A DNA stretch of 64,000 bases from an uncultured Roseburia sp. (GTDB lineage Bacteria > Bacillota > Clostridia > Lachnospirales > Lachnospiraceae), in contig CANONN010000011.1 of assembly GCA_947567625.1 (NCBI GenBank), forward strand, positions 1-64,000. The letters are read 5' to 3'. Positions 1 to 9,201 of this stretch are shown here, piece by piece; position 1 is the first letter of the stretch, and the number at the start of each line of letters is the position of its first letter. Position numbers and translations under genes: made by a program. The notes below the pieces were generated by a model. The model was not told the DNA's origin. It did not search any database and was given only the letters and a program-made list of their open reading frames with translations.

Positions 1-2
1 AA

Positions 3-152
3 ATACATCAAAAAGCCTATGAGGTTTATTTGCCGTTGGTTGAAGATGTGTGTAGTAGAATTGTGTCAGAGGTTGAATTATCGCATTTGCTTGATTATCT
101 ACTGGATTTTGCATGTAATGTAAAAATATTGGGGTTGTATAAAAAAGTGTGA
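3..152 (+). CDS. 3' end of an unknown protein (partial)
   Basis: An open frame enters from the left edge and ends at a TGA at 150-152. The 49 visible residues are a plausible, leucine-rich helical C-terminus containing YEVYLPLVEDV and HLLDYLLDF. I do not recognise the family. The first part of the gene lies outside the window. Codon use looks coding rather than random, but the piece is short. Confidence 0.45.
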   Translation: MHQKAYEVYLPLVEDVCSRIVSEVELSHLLDYLLDFACNVKILGLYKKV

Positions 153-444
153 AGAAGATATTATAATGTATATCCCAGGTGCATCAAATTTTATATTGAA
201 GCGTATCGGGAGATGTGGGAAATTGAAAACAAATGACTATTCGGCAGAATATATCTAGGAGAAGTAACGTGATAATGCTTGAGAAAGTTTGTGATATTAT
301 AACAGGAGGAACAGTGTGAAAAATAATTAAGGATACAATTCATGCAAATGGGATAGATATTGGTATTGATGTTGTATCATCTTAGTTGACACCTTATACC
401 AAAGATTTGTCGTATAATCAAAGAGAAATAAGGAGGCAACTACA
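153..444. other. Degenerate intergenic stretch upstream of IS remnant
   Basis: No intact gene is visible in these 292 bases. A good ribosome binding site (AGGAGG, 304-309) precedes a GTG at 316. Shifting frame by one base after it gives KIIKDTIHANGIDIGIDVVS up to a TAG before 390. This resembles the N-terminus of KilA-N-type proteins, so the stretch may be a gene start broken by a frameshift and cut off by the adjacent insertion sequence. That identification is an inference from a short match. Confidence 0.25.
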
Positions 445-773
445 ATGGCCAAAAAACACCGGAAATACGACATGGAATACAATATACAAGCCGTAAAGCT
501 TTCAAAAGAACTTGGCGGTGCAAAGGCAGCTTCCGAACGGGGTATCCTTGAAAATATTCTGTATGCTTGAATGAAGACTGCAAGGGAGGGACGGCTGGAT
601 GTCGGTCCCGGCTCGCACGCGCCACAGACAGCACTGAATCTCGCAGAGGAACTGACAGCCCTGCGCAGGCAGGTCAAGGAGCAGGTAAAAGAAATCCGCC
701 GCCTGAAAGAAGAAAATGAATTTCTGGAGGAAGCAAGAGCTTTTTTGCCGCCAGCCGTCGGAAGTCTGCAAAA
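445..773 (+). mobile_element. IS3-family orfA transposase remnant (pseudogene)
   Basis: The frame opens with ATG at 445 behind an AGGAGG site and encodes an IS3/IS150-type OrfA: a basic helix-turn-helix start (MAKKHRKYDMEYNIQAVKLS), then the leucine-zipper-like segment with EEIRRLKEENEFLEEA-type residues. It is broken in three ways. A TGA at 568-570 stands where the family has Trp. One T is missing from the T run near 743, which shifts the frame out of the usual FFAASRRKSAK ending. Finally the sequence stops matching near 773, where it abuts the stop codon of the ABC ATPase. No orfB is present. It is a dead fragment left by a past insertion. Confidence 0.8.
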
Positions 774-776
774 TGC

Positions 777-1538
777 TTACCATCCCAATTCCAACAGCCA
801 GTTATTTAGTAATCTTTCCCTATCCTTCTCTTTGATTTCCAAGTCTTTCGGACTGATATACTCGCCCTTGATGTTGCCATCTACAATATACAGCACTCTG
901 GAACACTTTGCGGCTACCTTTGCATCATGGGTTACCATCATAATCGTTGTCCCTTCTTCGTTTAACTTCACCAGTTCCGCCATTACCTCATTTGACGATG
1001 TTCTGTTTAAAGCTCCGGTCGGTTCATCCGCAAATAGAACCCTGGGCATATTCATCATACTTCTGCAGATGCAAGCTCTCTGAAGCTGTCCTCCCGAAAC
1101 TTCATTGATGTCGTTATCGGCAATGTCAATAATGCCCAGCTTACGCATTAAGTCCTGTCCGCGTTCTGCCGTTTCCTTGCGAGTTTCGGTGTTCTTCTTA
1201 GATTGTACCGCAGGAAGAATAATATTGTCGAGAACAGTCAGATTTTTCAGCATATACATCTGCTGAAAGATAAAGCCCATTTCATCAAGACGTAAGTCGG
1301 CAAGCTCCTTTTCACCCATTTTTGCAATGTTCTTTTCTAAGAATTTTACTTCGCCTGCGGTAATGGAATCCATGCCCGAAACGGCGTACAGGAGCGTTGA
1401 TTTCCCCGAGCCTGACGGCCCCATAACGGCGACCATTTCGCCTTCAGAAACGGTAAAGTTTACATTTTTCAAAACGTTGTTCTGGCGTTTGTTCACGATA
1501 TATGTTTTGCAGAGGTCCTTTACTTCTAAAATATTCAT
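777..1538 (-). CDS. ABC transporter ATP-binding protein (MacB/BceA type)
   Basis: A 253-residue nucleotide-binding subunit that would power the adjacent permease. Walker A GPSGSGKST is at residues 40-48, the signature VSGGQLQRA starts at 147, and Walker B VLFADEP at 167-173 is followed by TGAL. These are typical of the MacB/LolD/BceA family that exports or senses antimicrobial peptides. It starts 38 bases after the permease stop, behind a good ribosome site, and is the last gene of the minus-strand group regulator, kinase, permease, ATPase. Its 3' end touches the IS3 remnant. Substrate is not deducible; peptide antibiotic detoxification is the usual role for this gene set. Confidence 0.93.
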   Translation of the reverse strand: MNILEVKDLCKTYIVNKRQNNVLKNVNFTVSEGEMVAVMGPSGSGKSTLLYAVSGMDSITAGEVKFLEKNIAKMGEKELADLRLDEMGFIFQQMYMLKNLTVLDNIILPAVQSKKNTETRKETAERGQDLMRKLGIIDIADNDINEVSGGQLQRACICRSMMNMPRVLFADEPTGALNRTSSNEVMAELVKLNEEGTTIMMVTHDAKVAAKCSRVLYIVDGNIKGEYISPKDLEIKEKDRERLLNNWLLELGW

Positions 1539-1576
1539 AATCGTTTCCTTTCTTATTTTTGATCTTATTTAATATG

Positions 1577-3943
1577 TTATTCCATGTTGGCAGTGCCGGA
1601 GGACTTGATTTTTCTTGTGTAAAGCGAGGTCAGGAATGCACTTGCGGTGGTTGTAACAAGAATGACTACGGGGAAGATCACATACATTTCAACAGGATTG
1701 ATCACGTAGTCAACCGCAAGCTCCATACCCATCATTTTAAAGATCGGGTCAATGCACAGGTGCGTAAGGGGCATTGCGAAAATTTCGCCGATCATCACCG
1801 CAATCATTCCCACAAATAAAAATCTGAACGCGTGGTATGCATAGATTTTTCCGTTTCGTGTGCCTACGGCTTTCATGAGTGCAATTTCTCCCTGCTCCTT
1901 TGCGATAAAAGAGCGCTCCATAAGTACGGTTATGAGTGTGGTTAAAACGATTGACAAAACAACTACAAAGGATTTTACTGCGCCAAGAGTATCCGTAATA
2001 CCGAGCATATCTGCTAATTTTTCGGCGCAGGTTTCTATATTGTCATAATCGGGAAAAATCCTCTGAATTTCTTCCATTCTCCGTTCGATTTCCTTGCTGC
2101 CAGGATGATCTGTAAAGGTAATCTGCGTATCGAGACCGCCGGATGCCTGAACATAATTTATATACTCATCATTGTGAAGTCTGATACCGCTGCCCTGCAT
2201 ATTCATAGACTGGAAAAACGCTGAAATGATATATTCCTTATCTCCGTCCATGGTTTTTATAGTAACAGTATCACCAATATTTGCGTTCAGCTTATCCGCA
2301 TCAATCCGTGTTATTGCAATTTCATCGGTATTCTGCGGCGATATTCCTGCTGTGTATTCGTACATATCCATTGTGGAGCCTGTGCCTTGATAAATAGGGA
2401 TATTGTTCTCGTTTTCTCCAAAAGATACGGGCAGGATAAATAGCATTTCCTGATAGCATTTTGCGGGAATACCATGTTCTGCAAGAGTCTGTTCCATTTG
2501 GTCAAGGTGCTTTTCTAGTTTTTCGTGTCCGTCTTCCAACATACATTCCGCAAGTATTTTACTGTCCAGATAAACATCGCAATCTGCCCATCCAAATGCT
2601 GTGGCAAGACTGTTGCTGTTCATAGTAGAAACCGTTGCCGAAAGCATAAGCAAAAGAGCAAGACAGAGGAAAAATGTAAGTGTGATAATGCTGTAACGCC
2701 TGGGGCTGCTTACAATATCATTCAGTGCAAGGAAAGGCGTCATCGGAAGCCTGGATTTACTTAAACTCATAAGACTCTTTTTACGGAAGCGTTCACCGGT
2801 CTGCCCGTTTCTGATCGCGTCAATGGGCGTCAATTTCTTAACCTTGCCTGTACAGCCATAGCAGAACAGTAAAATAACTGCGATGACAAGAACAGCACAA
2901 AGAATGTTTACCAAAAATGGACTCTGATTTCTGATAATAATTGTCTGCGAGGAAACACCCATGAGCATTTTACCGAAGGGGAAGCTAAGAGCAAGACCAA
3001 TAGCTGCGCCGATTATGGAAAGCCCCATATATTTCACAAGGTATAAGCCCCTAATTCTAAAATTGCCGATACCAATGGCTTTCATTACGCCGATTTCACG
3101 GAATTCCTCGGAAAGTGTAAAGGAAATGGTAAAACGCAAAACTACAAATGCAATCATTATCAGAATAATGCTTACCACAAGCAGAATACCTACCACGATC
3201 ATATCAAAAATATAAAAGAATTTCATAAAGGCTCTGTCCATTGTGAAGGCACTGTTATCTACAAGCGGTTTTATCTGCGGCAGAGCCGTTTCCATATTGG
3301 AAGAATATAGGTAGACAAGCGTACCGCCGTAATATTCCTCCGTGTTTTCTGGGGAAAGGAAACAATTAAAATCCTCCTCGCTTATGATATAACGGGTGAT
3401 AGAGAACTGGTTTGAGCCGAAAAGCGCGTCCTTTATTTTGTCTGCAAGAACTAATTCACGGCGCACACCGTTTAATTCTATGATAAGCTTATCGCCCACA
3501 TCAACACCGAGAGCGTTCGCCTTACCCTCTGCCATATAAAACTCGCCCTGTTTGACCGTTTCTAGGATACTGCCGTCGGAAAGAAAATAATTCATACATA
3601 TGCCGCTGTGAACCAGATTCGTACCCTCGATAACGATATCCTCGTCCTCAAAGATAAAATTGTTGGACGATAAAAACAATACGTCTTCCGTCGCATAACG
3701 GTCTACCGCACTTGCCGAGCGTATCGTTTCATCAATGTCAACGGCAATTGTTTTATTCATGGTAGCCGCAAAATAATCAGGCGCGTTTGCCATTTGAAAA
3801 TAACTGTCCAGTGCCGTGGTAACATTTATAATGTTGTTTACACTGGACGACACAAACATTGTGGCAAGAATAATAAATAATAGAAGAATCAGATTCATTG
3901 CCCTTTTTCGTTTTAAGTCTTTTTTCAGTATGTTTCGATACAT
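1577..3943 (-). CDS. FtsX-type ABC transporter permease
   Basis: A 788-residue membrane protein with an N-terminal membrane helix (about residues 17-37), a large extracytoplasmic domain (about 40-235), and two FtsX-like blocks of three helices (about 245-370 and 660-775). Each block has the conserved charged turn REIGVMKAIG or GEIALMKAVG just after a helix. This is the layout of MacB/YknZ-like and antimicrobial-peptide permeases carrying two FtsX modules. It works with the ATPase encoded immediately downstream. A stem-loop at 4021-4048 separates it from the kinase gene, so the transporter genes probably have their own promoter in 3944-4020, which is AT-rich. Confidence 0.92.
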   Translation of the reverse strand: MYRNILKKDLKRKRAMNLILLLFIILATMFVSSSVNNIINVTTALDSYFQMANAPDYFAATMNKTIAVDIDETIRSASAVDRYATEDVLFLSSNNFIFEDEDIVIEGTNLVHSGICMNYFLSDGSILETVKQGEFYMAEGKANALGVDVGDKLIIELNGVRRELVLADKIKDALFGSNQFSITRYIISEEDFNCFLSPENTEEYYGGTLVYLYSSNMETALPQIKPLVDNSAFTMDRAFMKFFYIFDMIVVGILLVVSIILIMIAFVVLRFTISFTLSEEFREIGVMKAIGIGNFRIRGLYLVKYMGLSIIGAAIGLALSFPFGKMLMGVSSQTIIIRNQSPFLVNILCAVLVIAVILLFCYGCTGKVKKLTPIDAIRNGQTGERFRKKSLMSLSKSRLPMTPFLALNDIVSSPRRYSIITLTFFLCLALLLMLSATVSTMNSNSLATAFGWADCDVYLDSKILAECMLEDGHEKLEKHLDQMEQTLAEHGIPAKCYQEMLFILPVSFGENENNIPIYQGTGSTMDMYEYTAGISPQNTDEIAITRIDADKLNANIGDTVTIKTMDGDKEYIISAFFQSMNMQGSGIRLHNDEYINYVQASGGLDTQITFTDHPGSKEIERRMEEIQRIFPDYDNIETCAEKLADMLGITDTLGAVKSFVVVLSIVLTTLITVLMERSFIAKEQGEIALMKAVGTRNGKIYAYHAFRFLFVGMIAVMIGEIFAMPLTHLCIDPIFKMMGMELAVDYVINPVEMYVIFPVVILVTTTASAFLTSLYTRKIKSSGTANME

Positions 3944-4020
3944 TCCTTAACTCCCTTCTGAATGGATTCTACAGGAGATATACTAACGCCAAAATTATTA
4001 AATAATCCTTAAATACAAAA

Positions 4021-4048
4021 CTTCAGGGTTACAAATATAACCCTGAAG
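4021..4048 (-). terminator. Intrinsic terminator after the histidine kinase gene
   Basis: A perfect 10-bp stem (CTTCAGGGTT with AACCCTGAAG) closes an 8-base loop. On the minus strand it is followed by TTTTGTATTT. It lies 12 bases past the kinase stop and about 78 bases before the permease start, so it should end or reduce transcription between the two-component genes and the transporter genes. Confidence 0.75.
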
Positions 4049-4060
4049 CTTTCATCCCCA

Positions 4061-5296
4061 TTACGCTTTTCTAACGACTATCGTCACACAAAAAATATCG
4101 TCCTTCATCTCGGCAAAGATTTCACCATCCATTTTACGCATCAATGTTTCACAAATATAAAGTCCCAGACCATTACCTTTCATCCCGGTACTATTGCTTC
4201 CACGATAAAAGGAATCGAAAAGATTGGGGAGCTCTTCTTTTTTCAGACGGCACCCCGAGTTTTTGATCTGCACTAATTTACAGTCCTCTTCCTCCCCAAA
4301 CGAAATGCAAATTTTCTTGCCATCGCCATATTTTATGGCATTTTCCATAACATTTTGCAGGACCTCGACCATACGGTTCTGATCCCCTTTGACAAGACAT
4401 TCCGAAATTTCATCCACTTGAAATTCGGTGTGAATGATTGACAGCTTATCCCTATAATAACTTTCTGTGACTTTCATAACCTCTGAAAGGTAATATTCTC
4501 CTATATGCACTTCCAAATTCAGAAAATCTTCTCTGGATGCTGTTACAATTTCATTCACGTACCCCTTTATTTCATTCACATTCCTAGCAATGCCCTGTAA
4601 AGCGGCGTCCTTTCTCTCCTGTGTGTCATACAAATCCTCCGACAATGCTTTGGAATACAATTCAATGGAAGAAAGCGGCGTTTTGATATCATGGGATAAA
4701 GAAAGGATCAATGCCTTCCGCTCCTTTTGAAATGCAAGCTCTTTCTCCCGGTTATCCTCCAGCTGTTCGCGAAGCATGTTCATCCCCCATAGGAAACGCC
4801 CAAACAGCTTACTTTTTTCTTCTTTTACAGGCATGGACAAATTGCCTTTCGCCAGCTCATAAGATAAATTACTCATATCCTGAAAGGGCTTTAAGACTTT
4901 ATGATACACATACATGAGCACGATAAATGTCACCACCATCATACCCAGCAACGAGATATTAATATACAAAGGTAATCGTGGACTCCTCTCCTGCACATAT
5001 TCGATCCGATATAGTTTACCGGCTATTTCTTCCACTAAATAATCGTAATCACAGGCTTCTCCGGCAACAAACTCTCTGATTCCTACGATCGTCTTATATT
5101 GATTGAAACGCATTGCTTCTATTTCGGAAGCCTCTGGTTTTTGTTCTTCTATTACCTTCATTACACGCCGTGCTTCCACAAGATATAGTTTTCCGTCACT
5201 GTCATGGTGTTGATAAAAATACAGTATATTAATCGACAGTATAAGCAATAGCTCAACAATGACAATCCAACGGATAAAAATTTTAAACTTATTCAA
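4061..5296 (-). CDS. Sensor histidine kinase
   Basis: A 411-residue membrane kinase. Two membrane helices (about 8-28 and 110-130) enclose an 80-residue extracytoplasmic sensor. A HAMP-like linker follows, then the dimerisation box LSLSHDIKTPLSS with the phospho-acceptor His202. The catalytic domain carries N-box ENAIKYG and G-box GNGLGLYICE near the C-terminus. Its start overlaps the regulator stop by 8 bases, so the two genes are translationally coupled. With the adjacent transporter it forms a sensing and response module, probably for a cell-envelope antibiotic. The external sensor is larger than in BceS-type kinases, which nearly lack one. Confidence 0.93.
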   Translation of the reverse strand: MNKFKIFIRWIVIVELLLILSINILYFYQHHDSDGKLYLVEARRVMKVIEEQKPEASEIEAMRFNQYKTIVGIREFVAGEACDYDYLVEEIAGKLYRIEYVQERSPRLPLYINISLLGMMVVTFIVLMYVYHKVLKPFQDMSNLSYELAKGNLSMPVKEEKSKLFGRFLWGMNMLREQLEDNREKELAFQKERKALILSLSHDIKTPLSSIELYSKALSEDLYDTQERKDAALQGIARNVNEIKGYVNEIVTASREDFLNLEVHIGEYYLSEVMKVTESYYRDKLSIIHTEFQVDEISECLVKGDQNRMVEVLQNVMENAIKYGDGKKICISFGEEEDCKLVQIKNSGCRLKKEELPNLFDSFYRGSNSTGMKGNGLGLYICETLMRKMDGEIFAEMKDDIFCVTIVVRKA

Positions 5297-5951
5297 ACCG
5301 ATACCCTACTCCCCACTCTGTAATAATGTGCCTGGGCTTTTTGGGTTCTTCTTCTATTTTTTCCCTAAGCCACTTAATATGTACCGTCAGTGTTTGAATC
5401 TCCGAATCACTGTCACTTCCCCAAACGGTATTGAACAAATACTCTTTCTTCATCGTTACATTCTTATTCTCGATGAGCAGCTTTAACAGTGCAAACTCCT
5501 TTTCGGTGGCTTCTTTTTTCTGTCCATCTACATAGATCGTCTGCTGCACCGTATTCAATCGGATATTCCCCTCTACAATCTCTGCCTGCCCATACTTTCT
5601 TTTAAATATGCCATTAATCTTGGCAATTAAAATGTCTACATCATAAGGTTTCTCAATGTAATCGTCTGCACCAAGATTTAAGCCTTTTAATTGATCATTC
5701 TTTTCGACCTTGGCACTGGCTATTAAAATATGGGTATTGGAAGTCTCCCGAATCTTAGAACAGACCGCAAATCCATTTATTCCGGGAAGCATGATATCCA
5801 GCACAATCACTTTAGCCCCATATTTTTCATACAACTCCAAAGCCTTTTCACCGGTCTGGGCTACACTAACCGTGTAATTCTCCTTACGCAAAAAATCACA
5901 CAACAAAGTACCTATTTCTTTGTTATCTTCTACTATTAATATATCCAGCAT
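5289..5951 (-). CDS. OmpR-family response regulator
   Basis: A 220-residue two-domain regulator. The receiver domain has the acidic pocket VEDN and phospho-acceptor Asp52 in VLDIMLPG, with conserved Lys in KPYD. The winged-helix DNA-binding domain covers about residues 125-220 and ends with WGVGYRFE, the usual family ending. It is the first gene of the minus-strand group and is followed with overlap by its kinase. The likely targets are its own operon and the transporter promoter between 3944 and 4020. It starts at ATG with a purine-rich ribosome site (GAAAGAAAG) just upstream. Confidence 0.93.
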   Translation of the reverse strand: MLDILIVEDNKEIGTLLCDFLRKENYTVSVAQTGEKALELYEKYGAKVIVLDIMLPGINGFAVCSKIRETSNTHILIASAKVEKNDQLKGLNLGADDYIEKPYDVDILIAKINGIFKRKYGQAEIVEGNIRLNTVQQTIYVDGQKKEATEKEFALLKLLIENKNVTMKKEYLFNTVWGSDSDSEIQTLTVHIKWLREKIEEEPKKPRHIITEWGVGYRFE

Positions 5952-6225
5952 CTTTCTTTCCTTAAGCTTCCTTACGCTTCTTACATCTCAGGCGAGAATT
6001 CAAGTTTTCACGCTCCATTATACCATGTAATAAGCCTGAATTCCATTCATAATTTTCTCCATGTCTGCGCTGCTTTTTGCGCATATCGAGTTTGTGTAAG
6101 CCATAAATGGCTTTGCAGCGCGCAGACACAAATCTCGCGATTGAAAATTTTAATTTTCAATCTTATCACTTCAACCACTACATCTGGAGATATTTTGGAG
6201 GAAAGTAATTTCCGAAACAAATGAT
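5952..6225. other. Intergenic region with hairpins and a dispersed repeat
   Basis: This divergent intergenic region holds three visible structures. A copy of the dispersed repeat with core TGCGCAAAAAGCAGCGCAGA (minus strand) lies at about 6058-6082. An imperfect hairpin is formed by GTCTGCGCTGC near 6063 and GCAGCGCGCAGAC near 6117. A near-perfect AT-rich palindrome of two 11-base arms (GATTGAAAATT and AATTTTCAATC) lies at 6139-6162. A TATAAT-like box is present on the minus strand near 6020, which may serve the response regulator. No gene is supported. Confidence 0.5.
6139..6162. repeat. 24-bp AT-rich palindrome
   Basis: Arms GATTGAAAATT (6139-6149) and AATTTTCAATC (6152-6162) are exact reverse complements around a TT centre. 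It lies between the regulator start and the restriction locus. It could be an operator or a weak bidirectional terminator. Only the symmetry is seen. Confidence 0.55.
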
Positions 6226-6414
6226 ATGTGGTACAATATCCTAGACGCTATCAACAGGATAGTTGCAGAGGAATATGCATTTTTATGGGCCACTCATGGC
6301 ATCCAGAATGTGTCATGGGAATACAACGGAAACATATCTAAAACCCGATCTTTTCAGCAGTTTTATGAACATTTTGCAGTGGAGGATAGGACGGGTGCCG
6401 GAATAAGAAGATAG
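6226..6414 (+). CDS. Small unknown ORF before the restriction locus
   Basis: A 62-codon frame starting MWYNILDAINRIVAEEYAFL. I do not recognise it. A GGAGG at 6197-6201 is too far (about 25 bases) from the ATG to serve it. The open frame continues upstream without a start, so this may be the remains of a longer gene rather than an intact one. It lies directly before the decayed hsdM. Confidence 0.25.
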   Translation: MWYNILDAINRIVAEEYAFLWATHGIQNVSWEYNGNISKTRSFQQFYEHFAVEDRTGAGIRR

Positions 6415-6458
6415 CAGACTTGTGGGAGTGGAAGAGCGACGGACACAAATGGGAAAGG

Positions 6459-8084
6459 ATGAAAACTAAATTGGCAAAGAAAAAAACGGCTGAAAAAGCA
6501 AGTAAAATAGATAATATTTTGTTTAATTGTAGAGATATTCTGCGTGCGGCACGTAATTCAGGCTCATTTTTTGAAAAGAGAGATATGATGCTCACGCTTG
6601 TTTTCCTGCGTTTTATCGGTGAAGAAATACGAAGACGGAACCGAAAAACTCCGTCAGACTTTGATCGATCAAGGACTCGATCCTGAAGATGAAAATATCA
6701 GAGCAGCTTTCTTTGATGATGCAACCTTTACGGATGGCACGTATAATTTGGCGAAAGAAGCGAGATGGTCAACCATCATCCAGACACCTGCACCGGGACT
6801 TAATGTTGCGCTTGATACGGCGCTTCACAGTATTGCGACGGGCTCAAAGGATTTGAAGGGCTGTTTTATTGAAGGAACATTTACAAACCGTAATCTTGCG
6901 CCGAACGACATAAAAAAGCTTGTGGATGAAGTGAATAAAATCAGCCACAAGACTTTTGGCGAAGAAAAAGATTTAATCGGACATGTGTATGAATATTTTC
7001 TCAAGGAATTTGCAGTCAACGCGACAAAGGAAGAGGGAGAATTTTATACGCCGCATGACGTAGTACAATTGATTGCATCTATGATTGAGCCCTATGACGG
7101 TACGCTATACGATCCCTGCTGTGGCTCCGGCGGTATGTTTATCCAGAGCGCCGCTCTTGTGAAATCAAAGCAGGGTGACATCAATCGCATCAATATTTAT
7201 GGACAGGAAAAGGATGCGGCTACCTATCGCCTTGCAAAAATGAACCTTGCACTTCGTGGCCTCAGTCACAATCTGGGTGCAACAAACGATTCTTCCTTTA
7301 CGCATGATTTGCATAAGGGTTTGTATTTCAACTACATAATGGCTAACTCGCCCTTTAACCTGAAAGGCTGGTATGACGAAAATCTCAAAAATGACCCTCG
7401 ATGGGCTGATTATCAAACGCCGCCTGTAGGCAACGCAAATTATGCCTGGATTTTGCACATACTTTCACATTTAAAGCATACGGATGGCGTCGCAGGATTT
7501 TTGCTTGCGAATGGTGCATTGAATGATAGCGATACTTTGGAAATCCGTAAAAACTGATTCAGAAAGACAAGATCGAAGCGATCATTGTTTTGCCAAGAGA
7601 ATTATTTATCACTACGGATATTAGCGTTACTCTTTGGGTATTAAACCAGAATAAAAAAGGAGGGGATTATCACGGAAGAAAACTCCGCAATCGTGCGTAT
7701 GAAATACTGTTTATAGATTTGCGTCAATGGAGAGAACATCCGGTCAAAGGTGAAAACAAAAAGAAAGTATGTTTCATAACGGAACAGATAGAAAAAGCCG
7801 CTGACATATATCACACTTGGCAGAGCCAGGGAACGGACGGAGCAAAATATGAAGAACCTGAGCTTTATCGCAGTGTGCGTATTGCTGAGATGGCAAACAA
7901 GGGCTGGACGCTTACTCCGAGCAAATATATTGAGTTTATCGACCACGATTTGGATATTGACTATGACAAAGAAATGCTTCGTATTCAGAAAGAAATGAAA
8001 GAAGTTATGAAGCGGGAAAAAAAGTCGCAGCAAATGCTGGAAGAAGCATTCAGGGGGATTGGATATGGGATTGACGGAATATAA
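6459..8084 (+). pseudogene. hsdM: Type I restriction-modification methyltransferase HsdM, broken
   Basis: The frame begins MKTKLAKKKTAEKASKIDNI at 6459 and encodes a type I N6-adenine methyltransferase. It is interrupted twice. One extra base near 6621-6624 throws the reading from RFIGEE into a new frame that continues KYEDGTEKLRQTL. One missing base near 7551 ends the second piece at a TGA (7555-7557), and the reading continues LIQKDKIEAIIVLPRELF in the third frame. The AdoMet motif DPCCGSGGMF is intact, but the catalytic motif reads NSPF (IMANSPFNLKGW, about 7339-7374) where active enzymes have NPPF. Both indels sit in A-rich runs, so sequencing error must be excluded, but the NSPF change and the broken hsdR argue for true decay. 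The 3' end overlaps hsdS. Confidence 0.88.
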
Positions 8085-9198
8085 ACTCGGGGATTTGATT
8101 GAATTATGCGGCGCGACAAATGATAGTTTACAGTATGGCATAGAAGATGTAAAAGGTATTTCGTTTCAGAAGATTTTTATAGAAACAAAAGCCGATATGA
8201 CCGGTGTATCACTAAGACCGTATTATTTGGTACAACCGGATGATTTCGCTTACATAACTGTCACTTCCCGCAATGGCGAGAAGCTTACAATCGCTCACAA
8301 TACGACCGTTGACACCTATATTATTTCTTCATCGTATGTTGTTTTTCGTGTCAAAGAAACCAATTTGCTTCTTTCTGATTTTTTGTTTATATATTTTAAT
8401 CACCCTGAATTTGACCGTTATTCGCGTTTTCATTCGTGGGGTTCAGCGAGAGAGACATTTTGCTGGGAAGATATGTGCGATATAGATATTGCATTACCGC
8501 CTATCGAAATTCAGCAGAAGTACGTGTCTGTGTACCGTGCCATGCTTGAGAATCAGCAAAGCTATGAGCGTGGGTTGGAGGATTTGAAACTGGTCTGTGA
8601 TGCGTATATTGAGGATTTAAGACGCAAAATACCATGCGAGCCTATAGGACCGTATCTTGAACCGTATGATGTGAGAAATGGCCCTGACGGAACAAAAAAT
8701 GTTATGGGGGTCAGTACATCAAAGGAGTTTCGAGAAGCCACTTCAAAAGTAAAGCGAAATGAACTGGCTAATTACAAAGTAGTGAAGCCTCGCCAAATTA
8801 GTTTTGTACAGACAACGCACAACGAAAAGGTTTTTGCATATGCGCTTAATAATACAAATGAGGACATTGTTGTCACATCGGTCAACGAAGTGTTTTCGGT
8901 CAATGAAGATAAATTATTACCGGAATATTTATCAATGTTCTTTAATCGTACAGAATTTGATAGATATGCAAGATTTCATTCGTGGGGTTCAGCAAGAGAA
9001 ACATTTACCTGGGATGATTTAATAAAAGTTAAAATATCTATTGCGGATATCACCGTTCAGAGGTCGATTGTCGATATTTATACAGTATATAAAGAACGAA
9101 AGGAAATCAATGAAAAACTAAAATCGCAAATAAAAGACATTTGTCCGATACTTATAAAAGGTGCTAACGAGGAGGGCAAAAAAACAAAGGAGGTGTAG
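8065..9198 (+). CDS. hsdS: Type I restriction-modification specificity subunit HsdS
   Basis: An intact frame of about 377 residues that would choose the DNA target of the complex. It has the usual two halves, each a target recognition domain followed by a helical spacer. The two halves share a near-identical stretch: FDRYSRFHSWGSARETFCW (about residues 118-136) and FDRYARFHSWGSARETFTW. This shows the internal duplication typical of HsdS and recombination between halves. The ATG at 8065 has GGGGG seven bases upstream; a TTG at 8059 is less likely. It overlaps the hsdM end by 20 bases. It is the only unbroken gene of the locus, and without working M and R subunits it probably has no role now. 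Confidence 0.87.
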   Translation: MGLTEYKLGDLIELCGATNDSLQYGIEDVKGISFQKIFIETKADMTGVSLRPYYLVQPDDFAYITVTSRNGEKLTIAHNTTVDTYIISSSYVVFRVKETNLLLSDFLFIYFNHPEFDRYSRFHSWGSARETFCWEDMCDIDIALPPIEIQQKYVSVYRAMLENQQSYERGLEDLKLVCDAYIEDLRRKIPCEPIGPYLEPYDVRNGPDGTKNVMGVSTSKEFREATSKVKRNELANYKVVKPRQISFVQTTHNEKVFAYALNNTNEDIVVTSVNEVFSVNEDKLLPEYLSMFFNRTEFDRYARFHSWGSARETFTWDDLIKVKISIADITVQRSIVDIYTVYKERKEINEKLKSQIKDICPILIKGANEEGKKTKEV

Positions 9199-9201
9199 TT
9201 T

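Noticed and set aside
571-1083. A 170-codon open frame running across the IS remnant and the ABC ATPase
   Set aside because: Its first part is the out-of-frame tail of orfA and the rest is antisense to the ATPase gene; it is an artefact of the junction.
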